NCBI RefSeq assembly: GCF_002933875.1
Contig: NZ_BFAV01000071.1
Location: 1 to 64,000, forward strand
DNA from: Desulfocucumis palustris
GTDB taxonomy: Bacteria > Bacillota > Desulfotomaculia > Desulfotomaculales > Desulfocucumaceae
Direction: 5' to 3'
Length of the DNA stretch: 64,000 nt
Shown here: one piece after another, positions 1 to 7,462 of the stretch
How positions within the stretch are numbered: position 1 is the stretch's first letter
Layout: every line of letters starts with the position of its first letter
Notes under the pieces: model-generated
The model's database searches: none
Seen by the model: only the letters and a program-made list of their open reading frames with translations
Told to the model about the DNA's origin: nothing
Position numbers and translations under genes: made by a program

Positions 1-132
1 GCCTTGCCGCGCCTTGCATCTGGAGCTTTTTGAACGGCCTCGGGCGGTAGTTTAGCAACATGTTTATTGTTTTTTCAATGTGTTTTTCAACACTCTTCTA
101 GTGTTCACCTTTGCGACATGTTTGTTTTTGCT

Positions 133-158
133 CGGCTCCAGGGATAACCTTGGAGCCG
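133..158. terminator. Hairpin upstream of proB
   Basis: An inverted repeat with arms CGGCTCCA and TGGAGCCG is followed by TTTAATAAATT. It may end a transcript entering from the left edge. No coding region can be supported between positions 1 and 298. Confidence 0.4.
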
Positions 159-178
159 TTTAATAAATTAGACCCCAA

Positions 179-201
179 AAATCTCCGGTCCGCGGAGATT
201 T
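179..201. terminator. Perfect 9-bp hairpin in the proB leader region
   Basis: AAATCTCCG is repeated inverted as CGGAGATTT across a 5-nt loop. It lies about 100 bp before the proB start. It could be a terminator of an upstream unit or a leader structure; the T-run is weak. Confidence 0.35.
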
Positions 202-298
202 AAATTTGTATACCGTTGGGATTTTGTGGATTAATATAAAAACATTATGTTATAATGTTATTTGTTTCTATAATAATCATTATTTACAGGTGAAAGAT

Positions 299-1426
299 AT
301 GCAAAAACCCGCCAGGGATTTCAGTGAAGTTAAACGGATTGTGGTGAAGGTCGGCTCCAGTTCGCTAATATACGACACCGGCAAACCCAACCTGGCCCGC
401 ATGGAGATGCTGGTACGCCAACTGGCGGATCTGCATAACCGGGGGCTGGATATTCTGCTGGTAACCTCCGGGGCCATAGGGGTGGGGTTTAACAGGCTGG
501 GGTATAGCCAGAAGCCAAAAAGCATACCGGAAAAACAGGCCGCCGCCGCCGTGGGGCAGGGTATCCTGATGCACATGTATGAAAAATTTTTTGCCGAATA
601 TGGTGTAATGGTGGGCCAAATACTCCTGACCAGGGAGGATTTTTCGGACCGCCGGAGGTTTTTAAACGCCCGCAACACCATGTATGCGCTGCTGGGGTTA
701 AGGGTGATTCCGGTAATTAATGAAAACGATACCGTGACAGTGGAAGAAATCAAGCTGGGCGACAACGACACCCTGGCCGCCCAGGTGGCCGGGCTGGTCG
801 ACGCGGACCTGTTGCTGCTTCTTTCAGATATAGACGGCCTGTATACCTCCAATCCCAAAACCGATCCCGGGGCAATCATAATTCCCATGGTTACGGAGAT
901 AAACAGGGAAATTGAAGCCATGGCCGGCGGGGCCGGCAGTTCCGTGGGCACCGGCGGCATGTCCACCAAGCTGCACGCCGCGCGCATGGCCATGCATTCC
1001 GGTTTGCCCACTGTGCTGGCCGGGGCGGGCTCGGAGGATATAATTCGCCGGGTGGTTGCCGGTGAGCAGGTGGGAACAGTATTTTGGCCCTCGGTCAGAC
1101 TGGATAATAAAAAGCGTTGGATTGCTTACTGCGCCGCCGTTCAGGGTAAATTGCACGTTGACGAGGGGGCTGTCCAGGCCCTGCTCCACAGGGGCAAGAG
1201 CCTGCTGCCGTCGGGTATCACCAGGGTGGAGGGTGTTTTTGATATGGGCAACACGGTTAGTGTCATAGCCCCTGACGGAAGGGAAATTGCCCGGGGTATC
1301 GTCAATTATTCCGCTGGTGAGGTCAACCTTATAAAGGGGCTTAAAACCCGGGACATCCAGGGGGTGCTTGGGCACAAGGATTATGACGAGGTGGTGCACC
1401 GCAATAATCTGGTGCTTGATATATGA
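299..1426 (+). CDS. proB: Glutamate 5-kinase
   Basis: First enzyme of proline biosynthesis: cytosolic ATP-dependent phosphorylation of glutamate to gamma-glutamyl phosphate. The 375-residue protein has the usual length. An amino-acid-kinase domain comes first (IVVKVGSSSL near residues 14-23, then LLVTSGAIGVG and the GDNDTLAAQVAGLVDADLL segment), followed by a C-terminal PUA domain after about residue 270. The ATG at 299 is chosen over an upstream in-frame codon at 206 because an AGGTGA ribosome site stands just before it and MQKPARDF matches normal ProB N-termini. The usual partner proA does not follow; the next gene is convergent and begins only 6 bp away. Family assignment is firm. Confidence 0.95.
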   Translation: MQKPARDFSEVKRIVVKVGSSSLIYDTGKPNLARMEMLVRQLADLHNRGLDILLVTSGAIGVGFNRLGYSQKPKSIPEKQAAAAVGQGILMHMYEKFFAEYGVMVGQILLTREDFSDRRRFLNARNTMYALLGLRVIPVINENDTVTVEEIKLGDNDTLAAQVAGLVDADLLLLLSDIDGLYTSNPKTDPGAIIIPMVTEINREIEAMAGGAGSSVGTGGMSTKLHAARMAMHSGLPTVLAGAGSEDIIRRVVAGEQVGTVFWPSVRLDNKKRWIAYCAAVQGKLHVDEGAVQALLHRGKSLLPSGITRVEGVFDMGNTVSVIAPDGREIARGIVNYSAGEVNLIKGLKTRDIQGVLGHKDYDEVVHRNNLVLDI

Positions 1427-1432
1427 TGGGGA

Positions 1433-2152
1433 TTAACCGCTAAAAAATATATTGTTTTCGGTGACTGCCAGGTCGGATTTTAATTTATCCCAGGCCCCCC
1501 TGTGTTGGACGCAACCCTGTTTAATCAGGGCCGCCTGGCCGGTAAGGTAATCAACCTCGGAAAAGTCATGGGTGACAAAAACCGTGGTTATTCCCGAATC
1601 ATTCAGCAGCTTGCCGATTCCGCGCAAAAGGGCCGTGCGGGTTGGAGAGTCCAGGGCGGAAAAGGGTTCATCCAGGAATAGAACTTCAGGTTCCAATACC
1701 AGCGCCCTGGCCAGGCTGACCCTCTGGGCCTCTCCCCCGGAAAGGAAACGGGGCATGCGCCGGGACAGGTGGGCTACTCCAAGCTTTTCCAGCCAGTGGT
1801 TGACCCTTTCCGGAATTTCACTCCGGGGAACATTTCTTAACTGCAGGCCCTGGGCAACATTGTTAAATACCGTGGTGTTCAGCAGCAGGGCCTCCTGGAA
1901 CACCACCGCCATCCGCCTCCTGAAAGCCAGGGCGTTTCCGCGGTGCACAATTTCTCCCCGGAAGCGTACGTCGCCGGTGGTGGGCTCCTGTAGCAGCGAC
2001 AGTATTTGTAAAAGGCTGCTTTTACCAGCCCCGTTGGGACCAATCAGGGCCAATATTTCACCTTCCCGGAGAATAAATGAAGGAATATCCAGTATTTTTC
2101 GCTTATTTTTAACCAGTGTCAGCTTCTCAGCACTCAAAACGTTTTCCGGCAA
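1433..2152 (-). CDS. ABC transporter ATP-binding protein, molybdate/tungstate type (TupC/WtpC-like)
   Basis: Cytoplasmic ATPase subunit of an importer, 239 residues. Visible motifs are Walker A GPNGAGKSSL (about residues 38-47), the signature LSGGEAQRVSLARAL and Walker B VLFLDEPFSALD followed by the H-loop VFVTHDF. Short single-domain ATPases of this kind serve phosphate, tungstate and molybdate importers. Tungstate/molybdate is preferred here because of the leader RNA upstream, so the substrate is an inference. The start is TTG at 2152, with GGAGG placed 7 nt before it. No permease or binding-protein gene is adjacent, so the ATPase is an orphan in this window. It converges on proB. Confidence 0.75.
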   Translation of the reverse strand: MPENVLSAEKLTLVKNKRKILDIPSFILREGEILALIGPNGAGKSSLLQILSLLQEPTTGDVRFRGEIVHRGNALAFRRRMAVVFQEALLLNTTVFNNVAQGLQLRNVPRSEIPERVNHWLEKLGVAHLSRRMPRFLSGGEAQRVSLARALVLEPEVLFLDEPFSALDSPTRTALLRGIGKLLNDSGITTVFVTHDFSEVDYLTGQAALIKQGCVQHRGAWDKLKSDLAVTENNIFFSG

Positions 2153-2228
2153 TTTTCAACCTCCAGGTCAGCAACTCGGCACGTTAAAAATGTAAAGTTA
2201 ATTCATTGCTCGAAAAGTAATTTAGCAT

Positions 2229-2264
2229 TAAAAACCGGGCGACCAGCAAAAAGGTGCGCCCGGT
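2229..2264 (-). terminator. Leader terminator before the ABC ATPase
   Basis: On the minus strand ACCGGGCG pairs with CGCCCGGT across a 15-nt loop and is followed by TTTTT. It lies between the structured leader and the TTG start at 2152, the position expected for transcriptional control by an aptamer. The plus-strand side also carries a T-run, so it may act both ways. Confidence 0.7.
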
Positions 2265-2390
2265 TTTTTTCCGGTATGCCCTCCTTTTGGCATAGGGAGG
2301 CGTCCGGGTTTCTCGCCTTTGTACCCTGCGGGGCCGGTTGCCCCGCCTTAAAAGTTTTAAGGCAGTGGGGGCAGGAGGGTCGCACGATAA
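2265..2390 (-). promoter_or_regulatory. Structured leader, possible Moco/Tuco-type riboswitch
   Basis: The minus strand reads a G/C-rich stretch of nested short helices (CTCCTGCCCCC, then GGCGGGGCAACC, GGCGAGAAACCC, GACGCCTCCC, GGAGGGC). It begins just after a TATAAT box and ends directly at an intrinsic terminator. The GAAACC, GCCTCCC and GGAGG elements resemble what I remember of the molybdenum/tungsten-cofactor (Moco/Tuco) RNA family, which controls molybdate and tungstate transporters. That match to the downstream ATPase is the main support. The class is not confirmed. Confidence 0.5.
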
Positions 2391-2393
2391 AGT

Positions 2394-2399
2394 ATTATA
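2394..2399 (-). promoter_or_regulatory. -10 box for the structured leader
   Basis: TATAAT on the minus strand, with a TTGCCG/TTTGCC-like -35 element about 15-16 nt upstream. It would start the transcript a few bases before the structured leader. Confidence 0.45.
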
Positions 2400-2477
2400 C
2401 CATAAAGCGGCTGCCGGCAAAACTTCGCCCGATTTCCAGGAGACTGGAAGTGAGGGTTTTGACCGGCCTCCGGGCAG

Positions 2478-3134
2478 TTATTCCAGAACGATCTTTTTAA
2501 ACTCCTCAACTCCTATGCGGTCTATAAAGCGGGCTGTTCTTTCCTTGGTCTTGGCGTTGGCGCCGTAATAATCAAAACATTTTTTAGCCAGTTCAACCAC
2601 CTGTTCGTCCGTTAACCCTTCGGCCAGCACGTTGCCTATTCTGGGGCGGCCCCCGGAATTGCCGCCGAACATCACGGTCCAGCCGCTTTTTTTGCCGTAA
2701 ACTCCGAAGTCCCTTACGAAACCCTCGCCGCAATTGTTGGGACAGCCTGAAATGCCTATTTTGGCCTTGGCGGGCAAATCCAGTCCCACAAACATTTTTT
2801 CCAACTTAGCTGCCAGCCCCAGGGAGTCCTGCATACCGAACCTGCACACGGCGGTGCCGGGACAGGATTGCACATAATGAACACAAAGTTCCACCGCCGG
2901 GCCTATGTTCATTCCCAGATCATTCCATACCTCGTCCACTATTTCAGGCTTCATGCCCACCAGGGCGAAGCGCTGGCCGGAGGTTATTTTTATTATGGGG
3001 ATTTCATGTTTTTTGGCAACCCGGGCGATGTTCTCCAGTATTTCCGGGGTTACCAGTCCCATGGGGGAGCGGGGCACTATGGCGTAGGTCACTTTATCCC
3101 GCTGGATAAAAGCTCCTTTCGGCGTGTCAGACAT
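2478..3134 (-). CDS. Small siroheme/[4Fe-4S] sulfite/nitrite reductase-like protein
   Basis: Single-module relative of the sulfite/nitrite reductase hemoprotein half, 218 residues. It has an N-terminal ferredoxin-like half (IVPRSPMGLVTPEILENIA) and the siroheme/iron-sulfur cysteines as CPGTAVC (C-x5-C) and CPNNC (C-x3-C). Such short proteins occur in anaerobes and archaea; their electron donor and true substrate are often unknown, so only 'sulfite/nitrite reductase-like' is claimed. The ATG at 3134 is chosen because AAAGGAGG stands 8 nt upstream. A GGGGACA hairpin of the dispersed family lies just before that ribosome site. Confidence 0.8.
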   Translation of the reverse strand: MSDTPKGAFIQRDKVTYAIVPRSPMGLVTPEILENIARVAKKHEIPIIKITSGQRFALVGMKPEIVDEVWNDLGMNIGPAVELCVHYVQSCPGTAVCRFGMQDSLGLAAKLEKMFVGLDLPAKAKIGISGCPNNCGEGFVRDFGVYGKKSGWTVMFGGNSGGRPRIGNVLAEGLTDEQVVELAKKCFDYYGANAKTKERTARFIDRIGVEEFKKIVLE

Positions 3135-3157
3135 GATATAACCTCCTTTTAATGTCA

Positions 3158-3187
3158 GGGGACACACCTTCTCCGAAGGAATGTCCC
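3158..3187 (-). repeat. GGGGACA-type hairpin, copy 1
   Basis: GGGGACACACCTT pairs with AAGGAATGTCCCC around TCTCCG-like loop bases. It sits directly upstream of the ribosome site of the siroheme protein, in the same orientation to its gene as the copies at 6098, 9522 and 48078. Confidence 0.6.
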
Positions 3188-3336
3188 CAATTTATACCCG
3201 ATCCTTTCGCCGCTTTTATATAAAAATCCTTTAAAAAATCAAAGTGATGGGGCTTTTGCAAAAAGGTGAATGCGTTCCAGTAGGAAATTGAAGACCCCTT
3301 TACGGAATGATCCGGAAGGGGTTTTAATTTTAATAG

Positions 3337-4173
3337 TTAATCTTTATTTATTAATAAATCCCCGTACAGCTCCGGCCTGCGGCCTTCAAGATAGAAGCTG
3401 TGCCGCATGGAACCTGACTCCCGGCGCCTTATTTTGTTCAGCAGGGCGGAGTCCAGGTCGGCAATGAGCATGCTCTCCCCGCCGTTGAAATCCTCAGCCA
3501 GCACGTTCCCCTTGGGATCGATTACCATCGTCCCCCCGCAGAAAGACTGTCCGGTTCCATCCCCGCCCACCAGATTGCAGGCGGCCAGGAAAACCGTATT
3601 GTCATAGGCCCGGGCGGACAGGTATTTAAGCCAGATGTCCCTGCGGTCGCCCACGATGGTGGGAGAGGCGTGGGGAGCGAATATTATTTCCGCGCCTTTT
3701 AAGGACAATATGGCGGATACCTCCGGAAAGTGCAGATCCCAGCAAATCTGCACCCCAAGCCTTGCCTTTTCCCAGCTGAATACCGGCAGAACCTCTCCCC
3801 GGGAAAAATAGGGCATCTCGCTCCTTCCCAGGTGCGTTTTGCGGTAAATCTCCACCCGGCCGTCGGGAAAGGCCAGCAATTGCGTTATATATGGCTTGTT
3901 CAGAGGGGATTTTTCCGCAATTCCGGCCAGTATAATCACTCCCTCTTCCCGGGACAGGCGGCTGATGGCCAGGGAGCTTTTCCCGGGAACGGGTTCCGCC
4001 AGGGGAGGTGTCTGCTCACGGTGATACCCCTGCACGCAGAGTTCCGGAAAGCATATTATGTCCACTTTCTGCCTTGCGGCGCTGCTGGTGAAATTACGAA
4101 TTTTATTAATGTTGCTTTCTATCTTTCCTGTTTCTGCTTGCATTTGCACCAGGGCGATGCGGGTAGTTTCCAT
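3337..4173 (-). CDS. Carbon-nitrogen hydrolase (nitrilase superfamily)
   Basis: Cytosolic amidohydrolase that cleaves C-N bonds of amides or nitriles through a cysteine nucleophile. The 278-residue protein shows the Glu-Lys-Cys triad: E44 in FPELCVQGY, K112 in YRKTHLG and C144 in VQICWDLHFPE. Length and spacing match the omega-amidase/N-carbamoylputrescine amidase branch; the substrate cannot be read from sequence. The ATG at 4173 (METTRIALVQ) is preferred to a farther upstream in-frame codon because AAGGAG lies 8 nt before it. No pathway partner is adjacent. Confidence 0.85.
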   Translation of the reverse strand: METTRIALVQMQAETGKIESNINKIRNFTSSAARQKVDIICFPELCVQGYHREQTPPLAEPVPGKSSLAISRLSREEGVIILAGIAEKSPLNKPYITQLLAFPDGRVEIYRKTHLGRSEMPYFSRGEVLPVFSWEKARLGVQICWDLHFPEVSAILSLKGAEIIFAPHASPTIVGDRRDIWLKYLSARAYDNTVFLAACNLVGGDGTGQSFCGGTMVIDPKGNVLAEDFNGGESMLIADLDSALLNKIRRRESGSMRHSFYLEGRRPELYGDLLINKD

Positions 4174-4371
4174 ATTATAAAACTCCTTGCAGGCATTAAT
4201 GTGATTTTCCGGCTTTAATATTATAACCCGATAATGTTGCCCGGTATTGTTTCCACCCGGCCGCCGCAAAAGAAATGGCCCGGGGGGGAAGGTTATTTAA
4301 CCTGTGATGACGAATTTTTTAAATATTAAGTGACCTTTTTAGAGAAAGGTTTATTATAAGGGGGCCCTGGC

Positions 4372-5406
4372 GTGGATAAAAATTTAGAAACATTTGATTC
4401 CAAACTGGGTGATATGTTTCCAGGGTGCAAGGATATTATAGCAGAGATAAAGGATTTTGAAGTAATAAAAAGCTTTCTTTATAAATTAATTGACGGGGAC
4501 ACCGGGCTGAACCTAACCTTTTCCACCGGTGAGATAAGCAGAAAGCCTCATCAGCTGTTGCAGGACAACGGCCACCTGATGGTTTTGGACAGGGAGGCGA
4601 AGGTTGTGCATCGTTTCAGGCCGCCTTTAAAAATGCTTGTAACCCGTTTTCCGGAACATCCCAGGCACTCCTTTGTCAGAATCGGCTATACCGGGGCGGA
4701 ACCCTGCGACGCCAGGAAGGTTAAGCTCCCGGCAGGCGGCCAGGGCGGCGAATTAATCATCAGCGTTAAAAATAAGACAGCTGACGGCGGCTTCGTGCTG
4801 TATCCCCTGGGTTCTCTTTTATATGATCCAAGGATACAGAAACAGGTCTGGGACCTGGCCGGCAGCGGCCGGGAATCTCAGCTTTTTGCCGAGATCGTGG
4901 TGGTGGAGGATGAGGGCTCCGACAACTCCAAGAAAGGTGTCAAACTGGTTCCCTACACCTCGGAGGACGCCTCCCTGTGGGAAAAATGGCAGAAAAACAT
5001 TGACACTTCCATATTTGAGACCACCATCGGGCCCAGAAATTTTACCGCGGGGAAAAGGCAGGGAGAGGAATATCACCTTTATATGATAGAATACGCCGGC
5101 AAAAAGGTGGGCGCGGCGTGGGTGGAGCAGATACTGCCCAGGATCAGCTCGGCGGAGCTTGGAATATTAATAGGGGAACCCCAGTTCTGGGGACTGGGAA
5201 TAGGCACCCAGGCCATGCAGGCCATGATGGAAATAGCTAAAAGCAAACTGGGGTTGAAATTTTTGTGGATTTCGGTGCGCGAGGCCAACACCAGGGCCTT
5301 GACCTGCTATAAAAAATGCGGCTTTGTAATTAAGAAAAAAATGCCGGTAATAAATAAATCGGACGGCTCATACCAGATTTGGGTCACCATGGAAAGGATG
5401 CTATAA
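4372..5406 (+). CDS. GNAT-family N-acetyltransferase with an unassigned N-terminal domain
   Basis: The C-terminal third (about residues 190-344) is a GNAT acetyltransferase fold. The acetyl-CoA pyrophosphate-binding loop is FWGLGIGTQAM, followed by the ANTRALTCYKKCGFV segment typical of RimJ/RimL-like enzymes. The first ~180 residues (including FSTGEISRKPHQLLQDNG and PPLKMLVTRFPEHP) match nothing I recognise and may sense or bind the substrate. Start is GTG at 4372, with AAGGGGG upstream. The gene converges with the KtrA-like gene 6 bp beyond its stop. Acceptor substrate unknown. Confidence 0.75.
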   Translation: MDKNLETFDSKLGDMFPGCKDIIAEIKDFEVIKSFLYKLIDGDTGLNLTFSTGEISRKPHQLLQDNGHLMVLDREAKVVHRFRPPLKMLVTRFPEHPRHSFVRIGYTGAEPCDARKVKLPAGGQGGELIISVKNKTADGGFVLYPLGSLLYDPRIQKQVWDLAGSGRESQLFAEIVVVEDEGSDNSKKGVKLVPYTSEDASLWEKWQKNIDTSIFETTIGPRNFTAGKRQGEEYHLYMIEYAGKKVGAAWVEQILPRISSAELGILIGEPQFWGLGIGTQAMQAMMEIAKSKLGLKFLWISVREANTRALTCYKKCGFVIKKKMPVINKSDGSYQIWVTMERML

Positions 5407-5412
5407 GCGGTT

Positions 5413-6063
5413 TTAGCCCTCGGTTTCGAATAGTTTTAGTTTTTCATTGCTGCCCAGGACAATAAGCACGTCACCCTCTTCAATTATTTGCCTGGCTTCG
5501 GGGGAAATTATAAATTCCTTGCCACGGCGGATGGCCAGCACAGTAATGCCGTATTTTTTTCTCAACCCTGAATCCTGAAGGCTCGTTCCGTGAAACTCGG
5601 CGGGAGCTGCCAGCTCCACCAGGCTGTAATCCGGTGAGAGGTTGATTACATCAATAATGTTTCTGGATACAAGCCAGCGGGCCACCCGTTCCCCCATATC
5701 CCTTTCCGGGAATACCACAATATCCGCTCCTATTTTTTGCAGCACTTTGCCCTGGAGTTCAGTGGAGGCCTTGGCCACCACTTTTTTTACGCCCATCTCC
5801 TTTAACATCAGGGTCACAAGAATGTTGGACTGGATATCCTGGCCTATGGCCACCACCACCACATCGAAATTTCTTACTCCCAGGGACTTAAGTACCGTTT
5901 CCTCCAGGGCGCTGGCGGTAACGGCATGGGTTACCACGTCCGCCAGTTCTTCCACTTTGTTTTCATCCGAGTCAATGGCCAGCACGTCGTAACCCATCTG
6001 GGTCAATGTTCTGGCAACGCTGGAGCCGAAACGCCCCAGGCCGATTACCGCAAACTGCTTCAT
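5413..6063 (-). CDS. Ktr/Trk potassium uptake regulatory subunit (RCK domain)
   Basis: Cytoplasmic ring-forming subunit that gates a KtrB/TrkH-type K+ channel in response to nucleotides. The 216-residue protein has an RCK-N Rossmann domain (GLGRFGSSVARTL dinucleotide motif near the start, acidic residue in LAIDSDENK at the end of the second strand) and an RCK-C domain after about residue 135. The length fits KtrA/KtrC. No membrane subunit is adjacent, which is common for this family. ATG start with AAGGGG about 8 nt upstream. A GGGGACA-type hairpin lies in the leader. Confidence 0.88.
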   Translation of the reverse strand: MKQFAVIGLGRFGSSVARTLTQMGYDVLAIDSDENKVEELADVVTHAVTASALEETVLKSLGVRNFDVVVVAIGQDIQSNILVTLMLKEMGVKKVVAKASTELQGKVLQKIGADIVVFPERDMGERVARWLVSRNIIDVINLSPDYSLVELAAPAEFHGTSLQDSGLRKKYGITVLAIRRGKEFIISPEARQIIEEGDVLIVLGSNEKLKLFETEG

Positions 6064-6097
6064 AGTCCGATACCCCTTTTATTTAAGAAATAAGGTC

Positions 6098-6161
6098 GGG
6101 GGGCATACCTACCAGGCCGGCTGAATTCCCTGTTTAAACAGGCTTGGGAAGGTATGTCCCC
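6098..6161 (-). repeat. GGGGACA-type hairpin, copy 2
   Basis: GGGGGGCATACCT and AGGTATGTCCCC form the arms around about 40 nt that contain a second short inverted repeat (CCTGTTTAAACAGG). It is upstream of the KtrA-like gene in the same orientation as copy 1. Confidence 0.55.
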
Positions 6162-6169
6162 AACTCGCG

Positions 6170-7366
6170 TCAATTTATCTTGAAAGGCAGCTTGGAAAAA
6201 CAACTTTTGCAGAATTTGCCTGGCACCAGCACCGACCCACAGGCCTGGCAGTAGTTGAGTTTTTTCTCAGCGCACTCCCGGCAGTAGAATTTTCCCCTCA
6301 TCTCAACCTTGGCCGCAAAGAAATCCGCATCGTTATAGTCTACCCATTTGCCGCACTCCGTACAGCAGGCCTCTTCCATGTCCGAAAGCAAATAATCCAC
6401 CGCCACGTAGGGTTCATTGGAGGAAATGCCCATTTTTAAAATAATTTTATCGCTTAAGGTCATGTTTTTTTTCAGATAGTTGTATAACCTGTCATGCATT
6501 TCGTCAGGGGTGTAATTTTCCAGTATCAGGTCCACCTGCTCATCCTTGACCCTGAAGGCTCCGGCGAATAAATGCTCAAAATCCTCAACGGTCATTGTGT
6601 CGAAGGGTAAATCCCAGCATTCGTAAAGGTATCCCGATACGCTTTCGGCGTCGCGTATTTTTATGCCGTCAAAATAGCCTTCCAGGGCTTCATACATTTT
6701 TTCCTTCAAATCCAGCAGGTCGTTCTTCATTCTTTCTCTTCGCAGAATGCTGAGCACGTCGTCCGCCTGCAGAAGAAGGTTGAAGGAGTGTTCTTTAAGG
6801 CGTTTTAATATTCTGTCATTCCTGCTTTTTGCTTTGTTTTTGTAAAAGGACATGTGCTCTATGTTGGACCAGAGGTTTTCCACCTCGCTGCGCAGCTGAA
6901 TTTCAAAATTATAGTTTGCCGTGGCAGCCCCGGCTTTAAGAGAATACACCCCATCGTAATGGTGGGAGAGATTCCCGTTTTCGTGTTTGGTGGGACTGTG
7001 CTCCAGGGAGGATATGTGGGAGGTTTGGAGCAATTTGTCGTGCTTTTTATCCAATAGTCTAACAATTTTTTCCAAATCCTCCGCCAGTTCCACAATGATA
7101 AATACTCCTATGGTGTCGGGCAGGTCGTTTAATGATTTGGCGTTCCTGTACTGTTCTTTTCTTTGTATTTTATCCGCAATGCTTTCCCAGCTTTTTACCC
7201 TGGCCTCAAAGCGGTAAAGGGGATATTGTTTAACCTGCAGTCTGTAGGCCCGCTGATATCTTTCGAGGAAAGCCTTTAAATCCTCCACAATAGAATCAGC
7301 GGCGGTGCCGTAATCTTCGTAATTATCATAGTATTCCTTTTTTAACTGCTCCAGGTTCGCGCTCAA
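6170..7366 (-). CDS. RelA/SpoT synthetase-domain protein with C-terminal zinc ribbons
   Basis: 398-residue protein whose residues ~50-210 resemble the (p)ppGpp synthetase (RelA_SpoT) domain: R56-V-K58-S with SIADK (K66), DLPDTIGVF (D84) and NFEIQLRSEVENLWSNIEH (E155, W166, H171). The R normally seen in DIAGIR is F here. The C-terminal ~60 residues carry three Cys pairs (CTEC, CREC, CQAC, then CKSC), as in treble-clef or double zinc ribbons. There is no hydrolase or TGS/ACT domain. It may be a small alarmone synthetase-like or toxic nucleotidyl/pyrophosphokinase; activity is inference. TTG start at 7366 with GGGAGG 8 nt upstream. It stands alone between KtrA-like and ABC-F genes. Confidence 0.7.
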   Translation of the reverse strand: MSANLEQLKKEYYDNYEDYGTAADSIVEDLKAFLERYQRAYRLQVKQYPLYRFEARVKSWESIADKIQRKEQYRNAKSLNDLPDTIGVFIIVELAEDLEKIVRLLDKKHDKLLQTSHISSLEHSPTKHENGNLSHHYDGVYSLKAGAATANYNFEIQLRSEVENLWSNIEHMSFYKNKAKSRNDRILKRLKEHSFNLLLQADDVLSILRRERMKNDLLDLKEKMYEALEGYFDGIKIRDAESVSGYLYECWDLPFDTMTVEDFEHLFAGAFRVKDEQVDLILENYTPDEMHDRLYNYLKKNMTLSDKIILKMGISSNEPYVAVDYLLSDMEEACCTECGKWVDYNDADFFAAKVEMRGKFYCRECAEKKLNYCQACGSVLVPGKFCKSCFSKLPFKIN

Positions 7367-7462
7367 AGTATGTGCCTCCCAGCTCTAAAAAGGGGTTATA
7401 TAAAATTTTTCCCGGCTGGTGAAATATCCTTCTTTTTTTTGCGACATTGGTCCCTAAGATCA

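Noticed and set aside
280-1011. Long open frame (about 240 codons) on the minus strand inside proB
   Set aside because: Antisense shadow of proB; low-complexity Ser/Ala composition.
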